A stretch of 64,000 nucleotides of DNA from assembly GCA_032622095.1 (NCBI GenBank), contig CP136068.1, positions 15,977,729-16,041,728 on the forward strand, read 5' to 3'. This stretch comes from Siphonodentalium dalli. Its lineage: Eukaryota; Mollusca; Scaphopoda; Gadilida; Siphonodentaliidae. Positions within the stretch are counted from its first letter, which is position 1. The number at the start of each line of letters is the position of its first letter. Position numbers and translations under genes: made by a program. This document shows, piece after piece, positions 34,031 to 45,905 of this stretch. The notes under the pieces are model-generated. The model was not told where the DNA came from. It ran no database searches and was given only the letters and a program-made list of their open reading frames with translations.

Positions 34031-36440
34031 TGCATGGAAATCATAGAGAACCCAATGTATATCGACTGTATATTGATATACTCAGTTAACATTCAAACTA
34101 TCCAACTATATTAATTGTTCACGCAACACATTTCATGATATAATTTCAAATTTGATGAATTGCACGACTTGACTCATTTATAATTTCAAACCAAAGAATT
34201 GTCGACAACACCTGATCAAATGGTCATGCTAATACGGTTGGGCCCTGCTGAATTGATATGTTGCTGTTAACAAAAATTACCGTTATTTTATTTTTAATTT
34301 GTCTCAATCGCGGTGTTCCGATAATATGAAAATCCATTATGTGTATCAAATTATAACATTCAAAAACAAATTTATTGCGAAATATTTTTAAAGATACGGC
34401 CGGCGTTCGCGGTGGGTATGGTGTTCAAATATTCATCTATGTCAAAAACCACCATAAACAGAAGGAATAGTAAGAAAAAGACAGACCTTGTTCTTATGCC
34501 AATCATAAATATGGCATAAACAGTGTTATAGTCAATTTGTTCCCCTTTGTTATGTAAACAAAAGCAAAAAACGTTACGTTTTCTGGCTTTTGTTTAGATC
34601 CGGGTATGGTAAACATAAAGAGCGTTATTTGTTACTGTTTTCCTAATATGGAAATAATAGAGAGCGTTTATATCATTTTTGTATGATTATCCAATATAAT
34701 TTCGGCCTGTTATGTAAACAGAATCACAACTTATGTAACACGAGCAGTCTCTTGTTTACGTACACATTTGTACGTCTTGACGACAATATACTATTTATGT
34801 GCTGATTATGTTTGGCATATGTGTGGAACTGTATATATGTTGGCGTTCATTCTGTTGATGGCGATTTGAACAAATATAAATATGTCTGCAACAAATGCCG
34901 CCCATGACTTTAATAATGGTTGCATTAGTTGAAAATCGACTATAATCAAGATGGCTATTTGCGTCGTTTTAGAAACACCAGCGCAGTTATTATTATATTT
35001 TTCAAAAATATATATGTTCTTGAATGTTTTTTTTATCAAATCGCTCTAGTTATACAATCACCGTGAAAATTACAACTTTAGAAAAATAACGGTACTTTTG
35101 GTAACGGAATCAGTTTGCCCTACCCGCATCATAGCAATTCAACATGACCACCGGCATCATAGCATATTAGCATGACCACTTGACCAGTGGTGGACACACG
35201 ACAGCTCAGCTACAATGATGTATTATTGTTTCAAACCGCTGAACATCAAATGGCTGGTGTTACATGCATGTTTCAGTCGGACGTACATTGTGCGGTCCTT
35301 TTTCTGATAATGTTGGTATATGTTTCTGGTGTTTCTGACGTATGCGATAAAATAGTGTGTATTCGCACACATATATACCGGTATATGGATTGTTTCAAAT
35401 TTCTCTTATATTCTATAATGCTAAATTTTAAATGGTGATGCCATACAGTGTTTGCACGAAGATGAACTTCCACACTTAGCACGACGTGTTATATAATAGG
35501 TGTTTTTGAAGTCGAAAATGTTGATAAATGTTACATTTGCATGTTAGTTTATAGTAATAAACAATCGCAAACATCACCGTTCTGAAAATATATATTTAAA
35601 ACCTTACTTGAATTTCGTAGCGTGACATCGCGTTATTTTGGCTGAACGAAATAGAGGATATATAGCGTTCTGAATTGATACCGGACAAATATATTTATTT
35701 ATTTTCGCGAGCGACTAGCTGCACTTTTCGCCAGCGGAAATACATTATTTCTGGAAGTAGCAACAGAAACTCATAACTCCAGAAACAATGTACTTTCGGT
35801 CACGATAAGTTGATCAGGAAATTTAGTCCTTGGGCCATATCATGAGATATTTCTGGTATCCACTTAAAATATTATAGATATCCTCTCTTTAATTGTCTTC
35901 TAGATAAGAAGAAAACAGAACACATTTGCTTTGAATTGTTTACAAAATACTTTTGGGAGTTGGTGACTTTTTCCAAATAAGACTGGTCTAAATCCGGAGC
36001 AAGGATCATTTGTATAAGACATATTTTATTGTCACAATGTGACATTCGTGTGCATACATTTCAGAGCTGACGAAACGCGCAATACATATACTTTAATATA
36101 CTATTATTGAACTAATCCCAATGAAAAAGTCAAAGATAATAGCTTGCCCAGGGCTCTTATACTCAGGTGTCGACTTTTCTCATATTACGACACACGTCCC
36201 GGCTTACGCTCATTATCCCCAGTTGGAGCTGTCACTCCAATAGATTACCCTCACTGCGTCAACACAGTAACAGGTTTACCACCATTTATTGAGCAACGGG
36301 ATACTTTCCGACAAGGCAAATACTTATGGGGAAATAGCGTCTGGTACTTGATATATACCCGGGAACACACCGTCGGTATCATGTTATAGCTGCAGGGAGA
36401 TGGCGGGGTGGTTTATACAGCTAGTGTGGGAACTAAAGAG
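34031..36440. other. piggyBac element interior, no gene
   Basis: This is AT-rich DNA where the catalytic domain would be expected. Small frames (34806-35039 minus, 35187-35438 plus, 36144-36389 plus) show no transposase motif. The catalytic part was probably replaced or has decayed. Confidence 0.5.
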
Positions 36441-36861
36441 TTAAGATATCTTGTTCTTTCTTTCTTTTTAGCGACCTCTTTCTGTTTTTGAACGAATTCC
36501 AATTTTTCCACCAGGCTCTGTTCCGAGTCAGAGTTGGAATCTGATTTCCGGAACTCATCTGTGACGATGTACTTATCGCCCTCCTGCATGTTTAAATCTT
36601 TGGATTTAGAAAGAAATTTATCAGACAGATAACTCTCATGATTTGCATCATAATAACTATTCATCCCATCAATACTATCACATAATTTATCATCAATATC
36701 CAACTGCTTGTCGTCCATGGGCACCTTATATGTTCTGTCAAGGAATTTGCCTTTCACAATGCGCTTCCAATTTGAACTGAGTCACCAAGTCCTGAACGTC
36801 AGAAGTGCCATGTTCGTTCAGCCAGTTATAGTTTTTTCTCGGACCCCCACGTAACTCTGGC
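36441..36861 (-). pseudogene. Ngaro-like gag-like ORF, 5' part
   Basis: The minus strand starts MPELRGGPRKNYNWLNEHGT near 36861, shifts frame near 36765, and continues VKGKFLDRTYKVPMDDKQ to a Lys/Glu-rich coiled-coil-like end (VEKLEFVQKQKEVAKKKERT) before the piggyBac border. The domain itself is not one I recognise. It is assigned by its continuous frame with 33262-33307 and 24046-24472. Acidic Ser-rich and basic segments alternate, as in many gag-like ORFs. Confidence 0.66.
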
Positions 36862-37055
36862 ATGTTTATATATGTTCCCGTTCTTGCAATGCAGATTGAA
36901 TACCCTTTCGCCAATTATCATGCGCAGCCAAATTAAAGAAAACCAACCACTCGCAGTTACATAAAGTTAAATTTCTAAAATGTAACGAAAGCTGGACACC
37001 GGGATCAGACCACTTGAATGATATATATGGTCAAATGAACCCAACCAGGCATCAC

Positions 37056-37552
37056 GTTACTGCCCCGTATCTCCAATTAAAATTCCCCATGCTATAGAGA
37101 CTATAATATAGTTATATGTTATAATGTTAATACGCCGAAAAATGTATTCTATATAAAACATATTACCCATTCCAAAACTATAAGGGTGGGTTAATGTGTT
37201 CCTGATGCCCTGAGCGGTTGAAACAGAAATGGTCGAATTGAAGCGTGCACGTATACATTTTCTCCGTCACGCGGTAAGCGTCCAATTGGCTACCTGGTAG
37301 CAGCATGCCGATGGATGAATGGATAAGCAACATATTTAGGTCATCCCTAACAAACATGATTGGGAGTGAATTTCCGTCCGTGCATTTCACAATAATGTGA
37401 ACTTACGGCAAACCCAATGTTTTGATGTGTTTGTCTCCCCCACCCTATATATATATATATGTAAATGATACCAATATGTTTTTGGCCCCCCCCGACAGTA
37501 ATATCCCACACTCATTAGCCATTTTGACAGTGTCGTAACACCGCCAAAATGT
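37056..37552. repeat. 490-bp dispersed repeat, copy 2
   Basis: The partner of 4654-5145. It ends CGCCAAAATGTAC and is joined directly to a truncated family A copy. Its minus-strand 70-codon frame (37178-37390) is preserved. A (TA)n expansion lies near 37446. Confidence 0.8.
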
Positions 37553-37701
37553 ACATATTTAAGTATATGTTCTTCCTGAACGAAAACAAACCCATACCGG
37601 AAAGGATTTTTGAAATCCGAGAAAAAATGCAAGAGTTACGGAGCCTCAAAGTTTGCAATTTGGGCCCATGTGCTTGAAACCACATCTCCGAAGATGGAAA
37701 A

Positions 37702-38279
37702 GTTTGGCTATAACCTGATAAGCCAATGCGTGCTGACTGAAGAGAGCACGAGGTGCGCCAAGTTTGCCACTATCGGTTCAGTGTTGTGCGTCAGGGGTGA
37801 TCCTTGGTACAATTTTTTTTATTCTTCTCCGAATCAGATGAAACTTGGAATATAACATCTACAACAGTAGCCGATCTGGAAACTGAAAGAATTTAGAAAT
37901 TCCATTGAAAACTGACAGAGGTACGGGTCCTCAAATGTTGCAATTTTGGGCCTATGTGCTTGGAATCACATCTCCTCCGAAGATGTAAACGTTTGGCTAT
38001 AACCTGATAAGCCAATGCGTGCTGACTGAAGAGAGCACGAGGTGCGCCAAGTTTGCCACTATCGGTTCAGTGTTGTGCGTCAGGGGTGATCCTTGGTACA
38101 ATTTTTTTTATTCTTCTCCGAATCAGATGAAACTTGGAATATAACATCTACAACAGTAGCCGATCTGGAAACTGAAAGAATTTAGAAATTCCATTGAAAA
38201 CTGACAGAGGTACGGGTCCTCAAATGTTGCAATTTTGGGCCTATGTGCTTGGAATCACATCTCCTCCGAAGATGTAAAC
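37702..38279. repeat. 289-bp tandem duplication, identical units by eye
   Basis: GTTTGGCTATAACCTGATAA starts at 37702, 37991 and 38280. The two complete 289-bp units appear identical, while the third diverges after about 30 bases. The duplication is recent or has been homogenised, inside an otherwise old repeat. An assembly artefact is also possible. Confidence 0.85.
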
Positions 38280-40111
38280 GTTTGGCTATAACCTGATAAG
38301 CCAATGCGTGCGGTCTGGAGAGAGCACGAGGTGCGCCAAATTTTGCCAGTATTGGTTCAGTGTTGTGGGTCAGGGGAGGGGTGGTCCGTGATACCATTTT
38401 TGTTATTCTCTTCCGCGAATCAGATGAAACTTGGAATATAACATCTACCATATACGTTGATCACAAAACTGAAAACATATCTTAAATCCGTTGAAAAATG
38501 GCGGAGATTTGGGCCCTCAAAGTTTGAATTTGGGCCCATATGCTTTCGAATAACCAAACTGTTATTCGACTCCGAATCATATGACATATATAACGTACAC
38601 TCTTTATGAGCAGACGATCACAATATAGAAAACAATTTAAAAATTCATTAGAAAATAACGGAGTTACAGTCCATCAAAGTTCGCATTTTTGGCCTGGGTT
38701 GAAAATTTCCCAATCCCGTCACACAATTTCGATGCAGGGTGGGGTCACTTCCAAACACTTGAGATCAACCTATACATGTTAGGACAACATATAATCATCC
38801 TACTTCATATTTTCTGTCCATTAACTGCGATTCTTTCAGATCATGATTTTCCCTATTATTATACTTCCATGGTGTAACCAAGGAAGTATATTGTTTTTCT
38901 ACTGAGGTCGTTTTCCGTTTATTTTGAAATACTCAGAAACTAATTGCAGTAGGAACGTGAAATCTCTAGCGTTTGTAGGCATCTAAGGTCTACTAAAAAT
39001 AAAGGTATCCGCTTACCGGTCCAAGGTTTCTAGACGGAGTTGCGAGTCGGGGTGGGTTGAGACTTTGGGAAAATTCCACGAAAATTGCAAAGGGGGAAAA
39101 TTCAAACATCGAGATAATTTTTTTACGAGTACATCTGATGGGTAGTGTTCACGCGCATCTACGGTGCGATTTTCTAATTTTCAGACGGACCGGTTTACCC
39201 GTGATGAAGGAGCGAGTTCAATGCAGTGGCATGTAAGCCGGTATACTGTAAGTACGCCTCCAAAATGTGACCTCTATAAACGCAACCTGCTCAATGGAGT
39301 GTTTGTGTCGTGGTTGGTTCAGATTTGGCAAATTTCACCGAAAATCAAATGGGGAAAACTTTTCGACAAGTGGATGTGATTAGTAGTATCTAAACGCAAG
39401 ATTAGTACGCTTTTCAAAGTTTCAGAGTGGACGGTTTAACCCTGGTAGCATGTAACGTTGTTAACGGGTGATATATATTACCCAAATTACCCAAATTACC
39501 CAAATGCATGAATATGTTCACCGATATACTATAGGTATGTCCGCTCTACTATAAAAGTAACCTGTCCAACTGAGAGGTGGCGTACGCCCGGGGAGGGTCG
39601 AGGCTTTTGGCAAATTCCACCGAAACTCGTAAACGGGGGAAAACAGCAATTCGCGAATCAAGTGTTTTATATTTTGAACACTGCATGTGTTTGGTAGTAT
39701 ATAAGGACAACATTAGTTTCAGAGCGGACGGGTAAGCACTCAGCTAGCATTATCGATTGTGATATAGTTATCTCTTGCTTACAGTTAACTCTATTAAAAA
39801 GACGATAATGACTATAGTGTAGCGATGACGCACTGAAATAATAATGAATTAATAAACAAAACGGTCTTTCCTCCGCCATTAAAAGTAAAAGATTCTGAAT
39901 CGGAAACTGAAAGAACTATCCAATAAATATGAAATAACATAGTTATGGTACATTAATATGCTTTACACCCTTTTTATCTACATGTCGATTACGATATAAT
40001 CAGACATGACAAATTTCGTGACCGTTGAAATTGATATGGGCGTCTTGGGGAGGGGTTATAATTAGCTCTAAAATATATCCCTACCGAATAAAAATTAACT
40101 GATTGGCTGGG

Positions 40112-40195
40112 GTGAATGGTGGCTCAGTTGGTCAAGACCAAGATGCAATAGACTGTCATTAAGCATCCACGGTGGGTCGAACCAAATGACATAAA
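40112..40195 (+). other. Weak tRNA-like segment
   Basis: GGTGGCTCAGTTGGTCAAGA resembles a tRNA D-arm/A box, and GGGTCGAACC about 55 bases later resembles a B box. The acceptor stem and anticodon arm do not pair convincingly. At most it is a decayed tRNA-derived SINE head inside family A. Confidence 0.3.
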
Positions 40196-40554
40196 CCTTT
40201 GGAATATATATCTTATTTAGAAATGTCAATGCAAGTCCACCATCGGATCACAAAACACGAAAATGCATTCGCGTGAAGAGGAACACACCTATACGCATAA
40301 CACACACATGGAATGGGGTACCATGGAAGTATATCTGATTCCATGTAATCTGACCTCTAGTTATTATTCATATATTACTATATTTAAAATAAAAGTGATA
40401 CACGAATAACATTATTAATCAACAATAAATGAAAATGAATGAATGACACAATCAATCTAGTCTTCTGTGACTTCGGTGGTTGTCTTTGGGATGGCAGCGA
40501 ACAACTTCTCACAGGCTTTCAGCAGGCCGGGCGCTGGTTCTCATGGGTCCACCC

Positions 40555-41514
40555 TCATAGTTCGCCCATAGGCAGAAAAGCTGGGCCTGGGTTCGTCTGT
40601 ATCGTAGTCTTTGGTATCTTTTCAGCTTCTATTCGCTGACCAGCTTTATCGCCATGACGACTGTGGCGGTTTCTCTTTTTAGCATTGGAACCAGACGATA
40701 TATGCAGCAAGTCCCTCTCGCCCCTCTTGAAGGGAATTGGACTGAATTGTGCGACTGGATCATTGAATGATAAAATTAAGAGTTGGATTTTTTTTATTGT
40801 TAAATGCAAACAAGTAACATGAGAATAGTAGAATAGTAAAAAAAATATTTGGATACATGCATTAACATTTTTGTGTTTAACTCTATGTTGTTTTACTTCA
40901 CTGTCCAGTCCTGGAAACTTTGCTATGGGTGATTGTGGTAGTCTTTGCCGTTCGTTTTCTCTTTCGTTGACCCGTTTTTTTCCCCTGCACTGACTGCTGT
41001 AAGTACCATCCTCTGGCCGTCTGTTCTCAGCATCTTTTCGTGGACTGGCTTTATTTCTCTTAAAAATCCTAATGCCGCACTAGCAGCATACATAATGTCA
41101 ATATTATATTTTCTCACATCAGTGAAATAAACTCTCTTTATTAAAATCATAGCAGGAATAGACTAACAAATAAACACTAATTACTATAATATAACATAGT
41201 TAATTATTTAATAATAATTACGTCAAATATTATTAGGTGTAAAATGTTCTTACATTACTGATGTAAACGCTCTTTATTTATACCATATCAGGAACAGACT
41301 AACTAGCAAATATTACTAACATATTTAATGCGTTTAACACATCATATTCACCGTTGCTGTCGAAAGAACACGATTTGCAGTAAAACGTGATGTAACTCAA
41401 GTCTGCTGACCACATGTTGAAAACTTGTTTCGTCATCGGAAACCATTGGTAACGTGTCCATTGTTTACAGCCAGTACATTTGATGCAATCTTTAAAACAT
41501 CGAATACCACACAC
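40555..41514 (-). pseudogene. Fragments of an unidentified protein with a Cys-rich finger
   Basis: Minus-strand frames at 41299-41514 (CGIRCFKDCIKCTGCKQWTR, then CKSC), 40923-41150 and 40555-40809 occur in series. The first has a PHD-like C-x3-C-x3-C-x2-C...C-x2-C pattern. They lie just downstream of the MULE transposase remnant on the same strand, so they may be its C-terminal region or a second ORF. I do not recognise the Lys/Arg-rich frames that follow. Confidence 0.35.
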
Positions 41515-42050
41515 AATGGTAACGAGGATCAGTAAGACGCATTGTAAAAATTCTAAGATTGGTTATGATTTCTTAAATCTTAGTTGCAGCTTATATACAT
41601 TTGATTAAATACACAACATGCCATCTCAGACGTGAGCTGAATCTTGAAATAACACTGGTTGATAATTATTCAGTCTGGTTAAGAAAACAAACAAATCTTC
41701 AAATGAGCTTCAAAGGAGAAACTCACAGAAAGTTCATTTGTCCTACAAAAACAAACACCTGTTCAGTGATAATTAATCACCGACATGTGTTTACGCAGTG
41801 AAAACAGGAATATCACAAAGAAATATAAATCATATTAATTAAATTATATTAAATAGTGAGTAGAATAAAAAAAATAGCAACTTAATAAAACTTAGAAAAA
41901 CTATTATTTTATATATATAAATCTACAAATACCCATCTTAAATAATTATAAATGGATAAAGATTTCCAATCAACTGCCACAGATCATAAATCAAATGGAT
42001 AATAAAACACTGATTAAACTCATCAACAAGTCCACTAATCCAACCTAAAT
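41515..42050. other. No gene seen
   Basis: AT-rich sequence with only chance frames (41601-41801 plus). It lies between the zinc-finger fragment and the MULE remnant. Confidence 0.45.
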
Positions 42051-42054
42051 TATA

Positions 42055-42130
42055 GGGACTTGCTGCATATACCAGTGACTTACTGCGTTTACCGGGGACT
42101 TGCTGCATATCCAGGGACTTGCTGCGTATA
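42055..42130. repeat. ~22-24-bp tandem repeat, about three units
   Basis: GGGACTTGCTGCATATACCA at 42055 recurs with small changes near 42079 (TGACTTACTGCGTTTACCGG), 42095 and 42115. On the minus strand it reads as repeats of 'GCAGCAAGTCCC' at the end of the MULE frame. Confidence 0.65.
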
Positions 42131-42540
42131 GTAGGACCCGATAAAACTGAATGTTTGTCTGTTTTTGTACCGGATTCGACGATGCCATCCTTCCGTGTCG
42201 TTGTTTGTACGAATATCAGGACGGTTGCCTGCAGAATGGTCACGCAATTTCGAGAAGGCGGGCTCAAATGTGTTCTGATGGAATTAATGGCGGTGCGAAG
42301 AGCTTCCCGAGTTGTCTGTAATCTTCACCCTGTTTGTTGTAATGTGGACTCAGACCCTTCATCTGGATCTGTCTGTTCACTGCTTGTGTCCAGTGAAAAA
42401 AACAACATCGAAGGTCAACAGCTGACCACCAGTAGATGGTTCCGAACAGCCTTCCATGTCGCTTTCTCGAAATCCATTGTCACGGTTTTAACGGCTGATG
42501 ATGTTGGCAGCAGGGGAAGCAGTGATTCAAATACCTAAAA
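42131..42540 (-). pseudogene. MULE (Mutator-like) transposase remnant
   Basis: The minus strand encodes MDFEKATWKAVR near 42475 (the D-[FY]-E-x-A catalytic block). After a slip come CCFFHWTQAVNRQIQMKGLS (the C-x-F-H-x-[ST]-Q block), YNKQGEDYRQLGKLFAPPLI and PSEH, and after another shift RTNNDTEGWHRRI (the N-x-x-E-x-W-H block near the domain end). These three blocks in order identify the MULE transposase RNase H-like core. Frameshifts make it inactive. Terminal inverted repeats were not found. Confidence 0.78.
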
Positions 42541-42843
42541 AGATAAATATAGAAATCAGTGATTCAATAATACATACAAATAAAATGAGAATTCACATAC
42601 AAAGACATGCTGTGATGCAGTAATATTATTGATATAATTGTGATTGTTGGAACTGTTGATTGCGTGAAACTGATAAGAAAATAAATATGGAAATGTAAAT
42701 AAATAATAACTAACCTTATCACATTCTTTTTCTTTTCGTCTAGTCACAACCTACAAATAATAAGAGCATTCATTATATTAAATTTATGTACCGGTATATT
42801 GAATGTGATTGACGATTTCGACTTGTATTTGAAACGTAAGTAG

Positions 42844-43609
42844 TGTAGTGAATTGTACCCAAGGGGTATATAGAAACTACAATTTTATTTCTCTTTTAAT
42901 GGGAGGACCATTAATCAAGGATAGAATGGGTTCGTTGTTGCGCTAAGCGATGGAACTCCAAAATTGTGAATAACTTGGAGTCAGTTATCAGTCCAAAACT
43001 TTTTATGTGTGGTGAACTAAATTTAATTAAGACTAATTATACTCATTGTGCAAAAAACAAAACCATGTGTCATTTAATATAGATCAACTTATACATTAAC
43101 TTAAGATAAAAAAAAATGCAATCAAAGTATGACCTATTCCCAATCGTGACATAAGTCCAAGTCGAAACTTGTGCTATGACCCCACTCGGAATAAGTTAAG
43201 ATTATTCTATGAATGTAAATATCGGATTCGGAAATATAGTTTCAATCTGCTAATAACAAAGAGAAACAAGCAGCTAAAGAAAAGGGTCTTGCTTACATGG
43301 CAAGGTATCGACGACTACAACTGATGGACCCTAACAAGGATATCCACAGGCTGATGAAAAGGGAGATAACACAAAAAAACAGAACTAAAAATTTATGTGA
43401 TTTATTGGCTATATATAATCATTCAATACTGATTATTTCTATTTTGATATGCCGTGATAATACAGTGAGGTGGAGTCTAAATATTCATACATGAGATCAT
43501 TCAATAAATAATAAATCACAATGTAAGTTTTATCAAGTGGTATAAAGGGGATAACTGAGTAAGGGTCCCTAAGAAATACGTCTAGCCAAATCCCGGAAAC
43601 CCAAACTCA
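42844..43609 (-). repeat. 3' LTR of the Ty3/Gypsy element
   Basis: TGTAGTGAATTGTACCC to CCCAAACTCA (plus reading). It aligns with 53744-54446 throughout but keeps about 63 bp around 43333-43410 (after AACAAGGATAT) that the other LTR lacks. Substitutions are more frequent than in the LTR pair at 24.5/33.3 kb. Confidence 0.88.
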
Positions 43610-43769
43610 GCACACCCCCGAAGATCATGGATGCGTTTCCATTAAGTTTCATTTTATAAAAGGGCATAAATGAATTACATCTGAGCGTCAAGATATGACA
43701 ACGGCATAACAAAACGAAATAAAACTTTTCACCCACCCACCCCAATAATTAAAATGAATTTATCAATGT

Positions 43770-44430
43770 CCACCCCCTTAATAATAATAAAGCATGACTA
43801 CCAACATTTCCATAAAGACTATCCCTCTTAAACAGTGCTAATATATGACCATAGTAAACTATTTAAATTATGACAACTATCCCTTAATTAATATCAATGC
43901 ATAACCATAAGCAAAATATGTTCATTATAACAACTACCCAGTAATCCATGTTAATACATGACTAAGCAAAACATATTCATAACAACTACCCCCTTAATGA
44001 ATGCTGATACATGACTATAATAACTACCCCCTTAATGAAGGCTGATACATGACTATAAGCAAAAACAATTTCATAATAACTACCCCCTTAATGAATGCTG
44101 ATACACGAGTAAGCAAAACATTTTCATAACAACTACCCCCTTAATGAATGCTAATACATTACTATAAGCAAACATTTTCATTATAATAACTACCCCCTTA
44201 ATGAATGCCGATACATGACTAAAAGCAAAACATTTTCATAATAACTACCCCCTTAATGAAGGCTGATATATGACTATAAGCAAAACAATGTCATAATAAC
44301 TACACCTTAATGAATGCTAATGCATTACTATTAGCAAACATGTTCATTATAATAACTACCCGCTTAATGAATGCTGATACATTACTATAAGCAAACATTT
44401 TCATTATAATTACTACCCCCTTAATGAAAT
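43770..44430. repeat. ~55-62-bp tandem repeat, about ten units
   Basis: The phrase ACTACCCCCTTAATGAATGC then TGATACATGACTATAAGC then AAAACATTTTCATAATA recurs about every 55-62 bases from roughly 43980 to 44430, with more diverged units from 43770. It lies just inside the 3' LTR of the Ty3/Gypsy element. Confidence 0.88.
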
Positions 44431-44689
44431 CACCGACATATGTTTTTCATATGTCCAGTGATTTTGTTTGAAACCCAAAAGGATGTATCTATTCCTTACA
44501 ATATCAGGCAGTGAAAACTCTATAAACATCGGTCAAACCAAGAGGACAAAACTCGCATATAACCAGTTATATACCAGCATTAATGGGCCATGATATAATA
44601 CAGAGCGTCGTGTTTATTTGAGTCAGTCAGACTCTTCAGTATAATCTGTCGTGTATGAAACACAGGGCAATACTTCGCATACAGAGACG

Positions 44690-45065
44690 CATTTGAATAC
44701 GGGTTATTTACTGTTTGGAAAATCAACAATAACAATACAGAGCGTTGTTTCAGTAAGTTAGTAAACCTCGACCATATAGTCTGACAATTGTGACAAACGA
44801 ACGTCGGATTACGTTTACAGGGAAACATTTGAACGTGAGTTATTTACTGTTTGGAAAGTCAACAACAATAGAGAGCGTTGTCTCAGTATGTTAGTAAACC
44901 TCGACCAACAGACGAACGTCGGATTACGTTTACAGAGAAACATTTGAACATGAGTTATTTACTGTTTGGAAAATCAACAACAATACAGAGCGTTGTCTCA
45001 GTAAGGTAGTAAGCCTCGAAAATATAGTTTGATAATTTTGTCAAACAACGTCGGACTATGTATAC
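44690..45065. repeat. ~115-135-bp tandem repeat, three units
   Basis: GTTATTTACTGTTTGGAAAA starts near 44702, 44837 and 44952. Each unit continues through CAGAGCGTTGT, CAGTA-GTTAGTAAACCTCGA and an 'ACGTCGGATTACGTTTACAG' stretch. It is part of the element's noncoding 3' region. Confidence 0.85.
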
Positions 45066-45157
45066 AGAGAAACCATAACCCATGTGGTGTGGCTCGAAAT
45101 TCCTCTACACGATAACAAATGAGCGTGAAATCTAATTGAGCTTCTTAGAAAATCATA

Positions 45158-45905
45158 CCCGTTATTTGACATAAAATTTATCAGAATGCCACAAACTGCT
45201 CGCTAATATATTGGGTAAATTTTGGGGCCGCATTTACCAACCAATACCATACCAGAACAGAAATGACATCTTTTCAAATGCACGTGGTTCGCAACACACA
45301 TGATTTGCGATACTTCCGGTATAGGTTATTTCAGCGTGGCGCGAAATTTCCCAATGATAATGTAAAGATAAATGGGAGGTAATTGTATTTGAGAACATTA
45401 GAAACATAATACAAGTTATTTGACATATAATTTATCAGAATTCCACAAACTGCTCACTAATATATTGGCTAAATTTTGGGGCCGCATTTACCAATCAATA
45501 CCATACCGGAACAGAAATGACATCTTTTCAAATGCACGTGGTTCGCATCACACATGATTTGCGATACTTCCGGTATAGGTTATTTCGGCGTGGCGCGAAA
45601 TTTCCCAACGATAATGTAAAGAGAAATGGGAGGTAATTCTATTTGAGAACATTAGAAACATAATACAAGTTATTTGACATATAATTTATCAGAATTCCAC
45701 AAACTGCTCGCTAATATCTTGGCTAAATTTTGGGGCCGCATTTACCAAACAATACCATACCGGAACAGAAATGACATCTTTTCAAATACACGTGGGTCGC
45801 ATCACACATATTTTCGATACTTCCGGAAATAGGTTATTTCCCAAACGATAATGTGAACAGAAATGGGAGGTAATTCTATTTGAGAAAATTAGAAACTATC
45901 ATCCA
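45158..45905. repeat. ~250-bp tandem repeat, three units
   Basis: Units start near 45165, 45417 and 45668 with GTTATTTGACATA and share TTTTGGGGCCGCATTTACCA, ACAGAAATGACATCTTTTCA and GATACTTCCGG. The first two are very similar and the third is shortened near its end. Confidence 0.9.

Larger units (their letters stand above)
33308..36440 (+). mobile_element. piggyBac-type transposon, non-autonomous
   Basis: TTAA stands at both ends (33304-33307 and 36441-36444). The ends are inverted: CTCTTTACTTCCCAT on the left and the reverse complement CTCTTTAGTTCCCAC on the right. TTAA target use and a short inverted end starting with C define piggyBac. Near the left end several CCCATAAGCG / GGACGC words repeat (33320-33440), probable subterminal binding sites. 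A piggyBac transposase N-terminus is encoded just inside, but the catalytic DDD domain is not recognised in the remaining 2.4 kb. Confidence 0.88.
37553..40365 (+). repeat. Family A dispersed repeat, 5'-truncated copy
   Basis: It starts inside the first unit (compare ACCGGAAAGGATTTTT at 37596 and 27965). It carries a second unit start (TATACTTCCATGGTGTAACC) near 38861 and ends ATTCCATGTAATCTGACCTC followed by TAG near 40363. It contains the empty site TA at 39006-39007 that matches the transposon insertion at 1762-2690. No gene is seen. Confidence 0.82.

Noticed and set aside
42119-42538. 139-codon plus-strand frame
   Set aside because: Antisense to the MULE transposase remnant, which shows catalytic blocks on the minus strand.
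43770-45905. Regular repeats considered as a CRISPR array
   Set aside because: Units are contiguous satellites with no unique spacers of constant length, in a eukaryotic retroelement.
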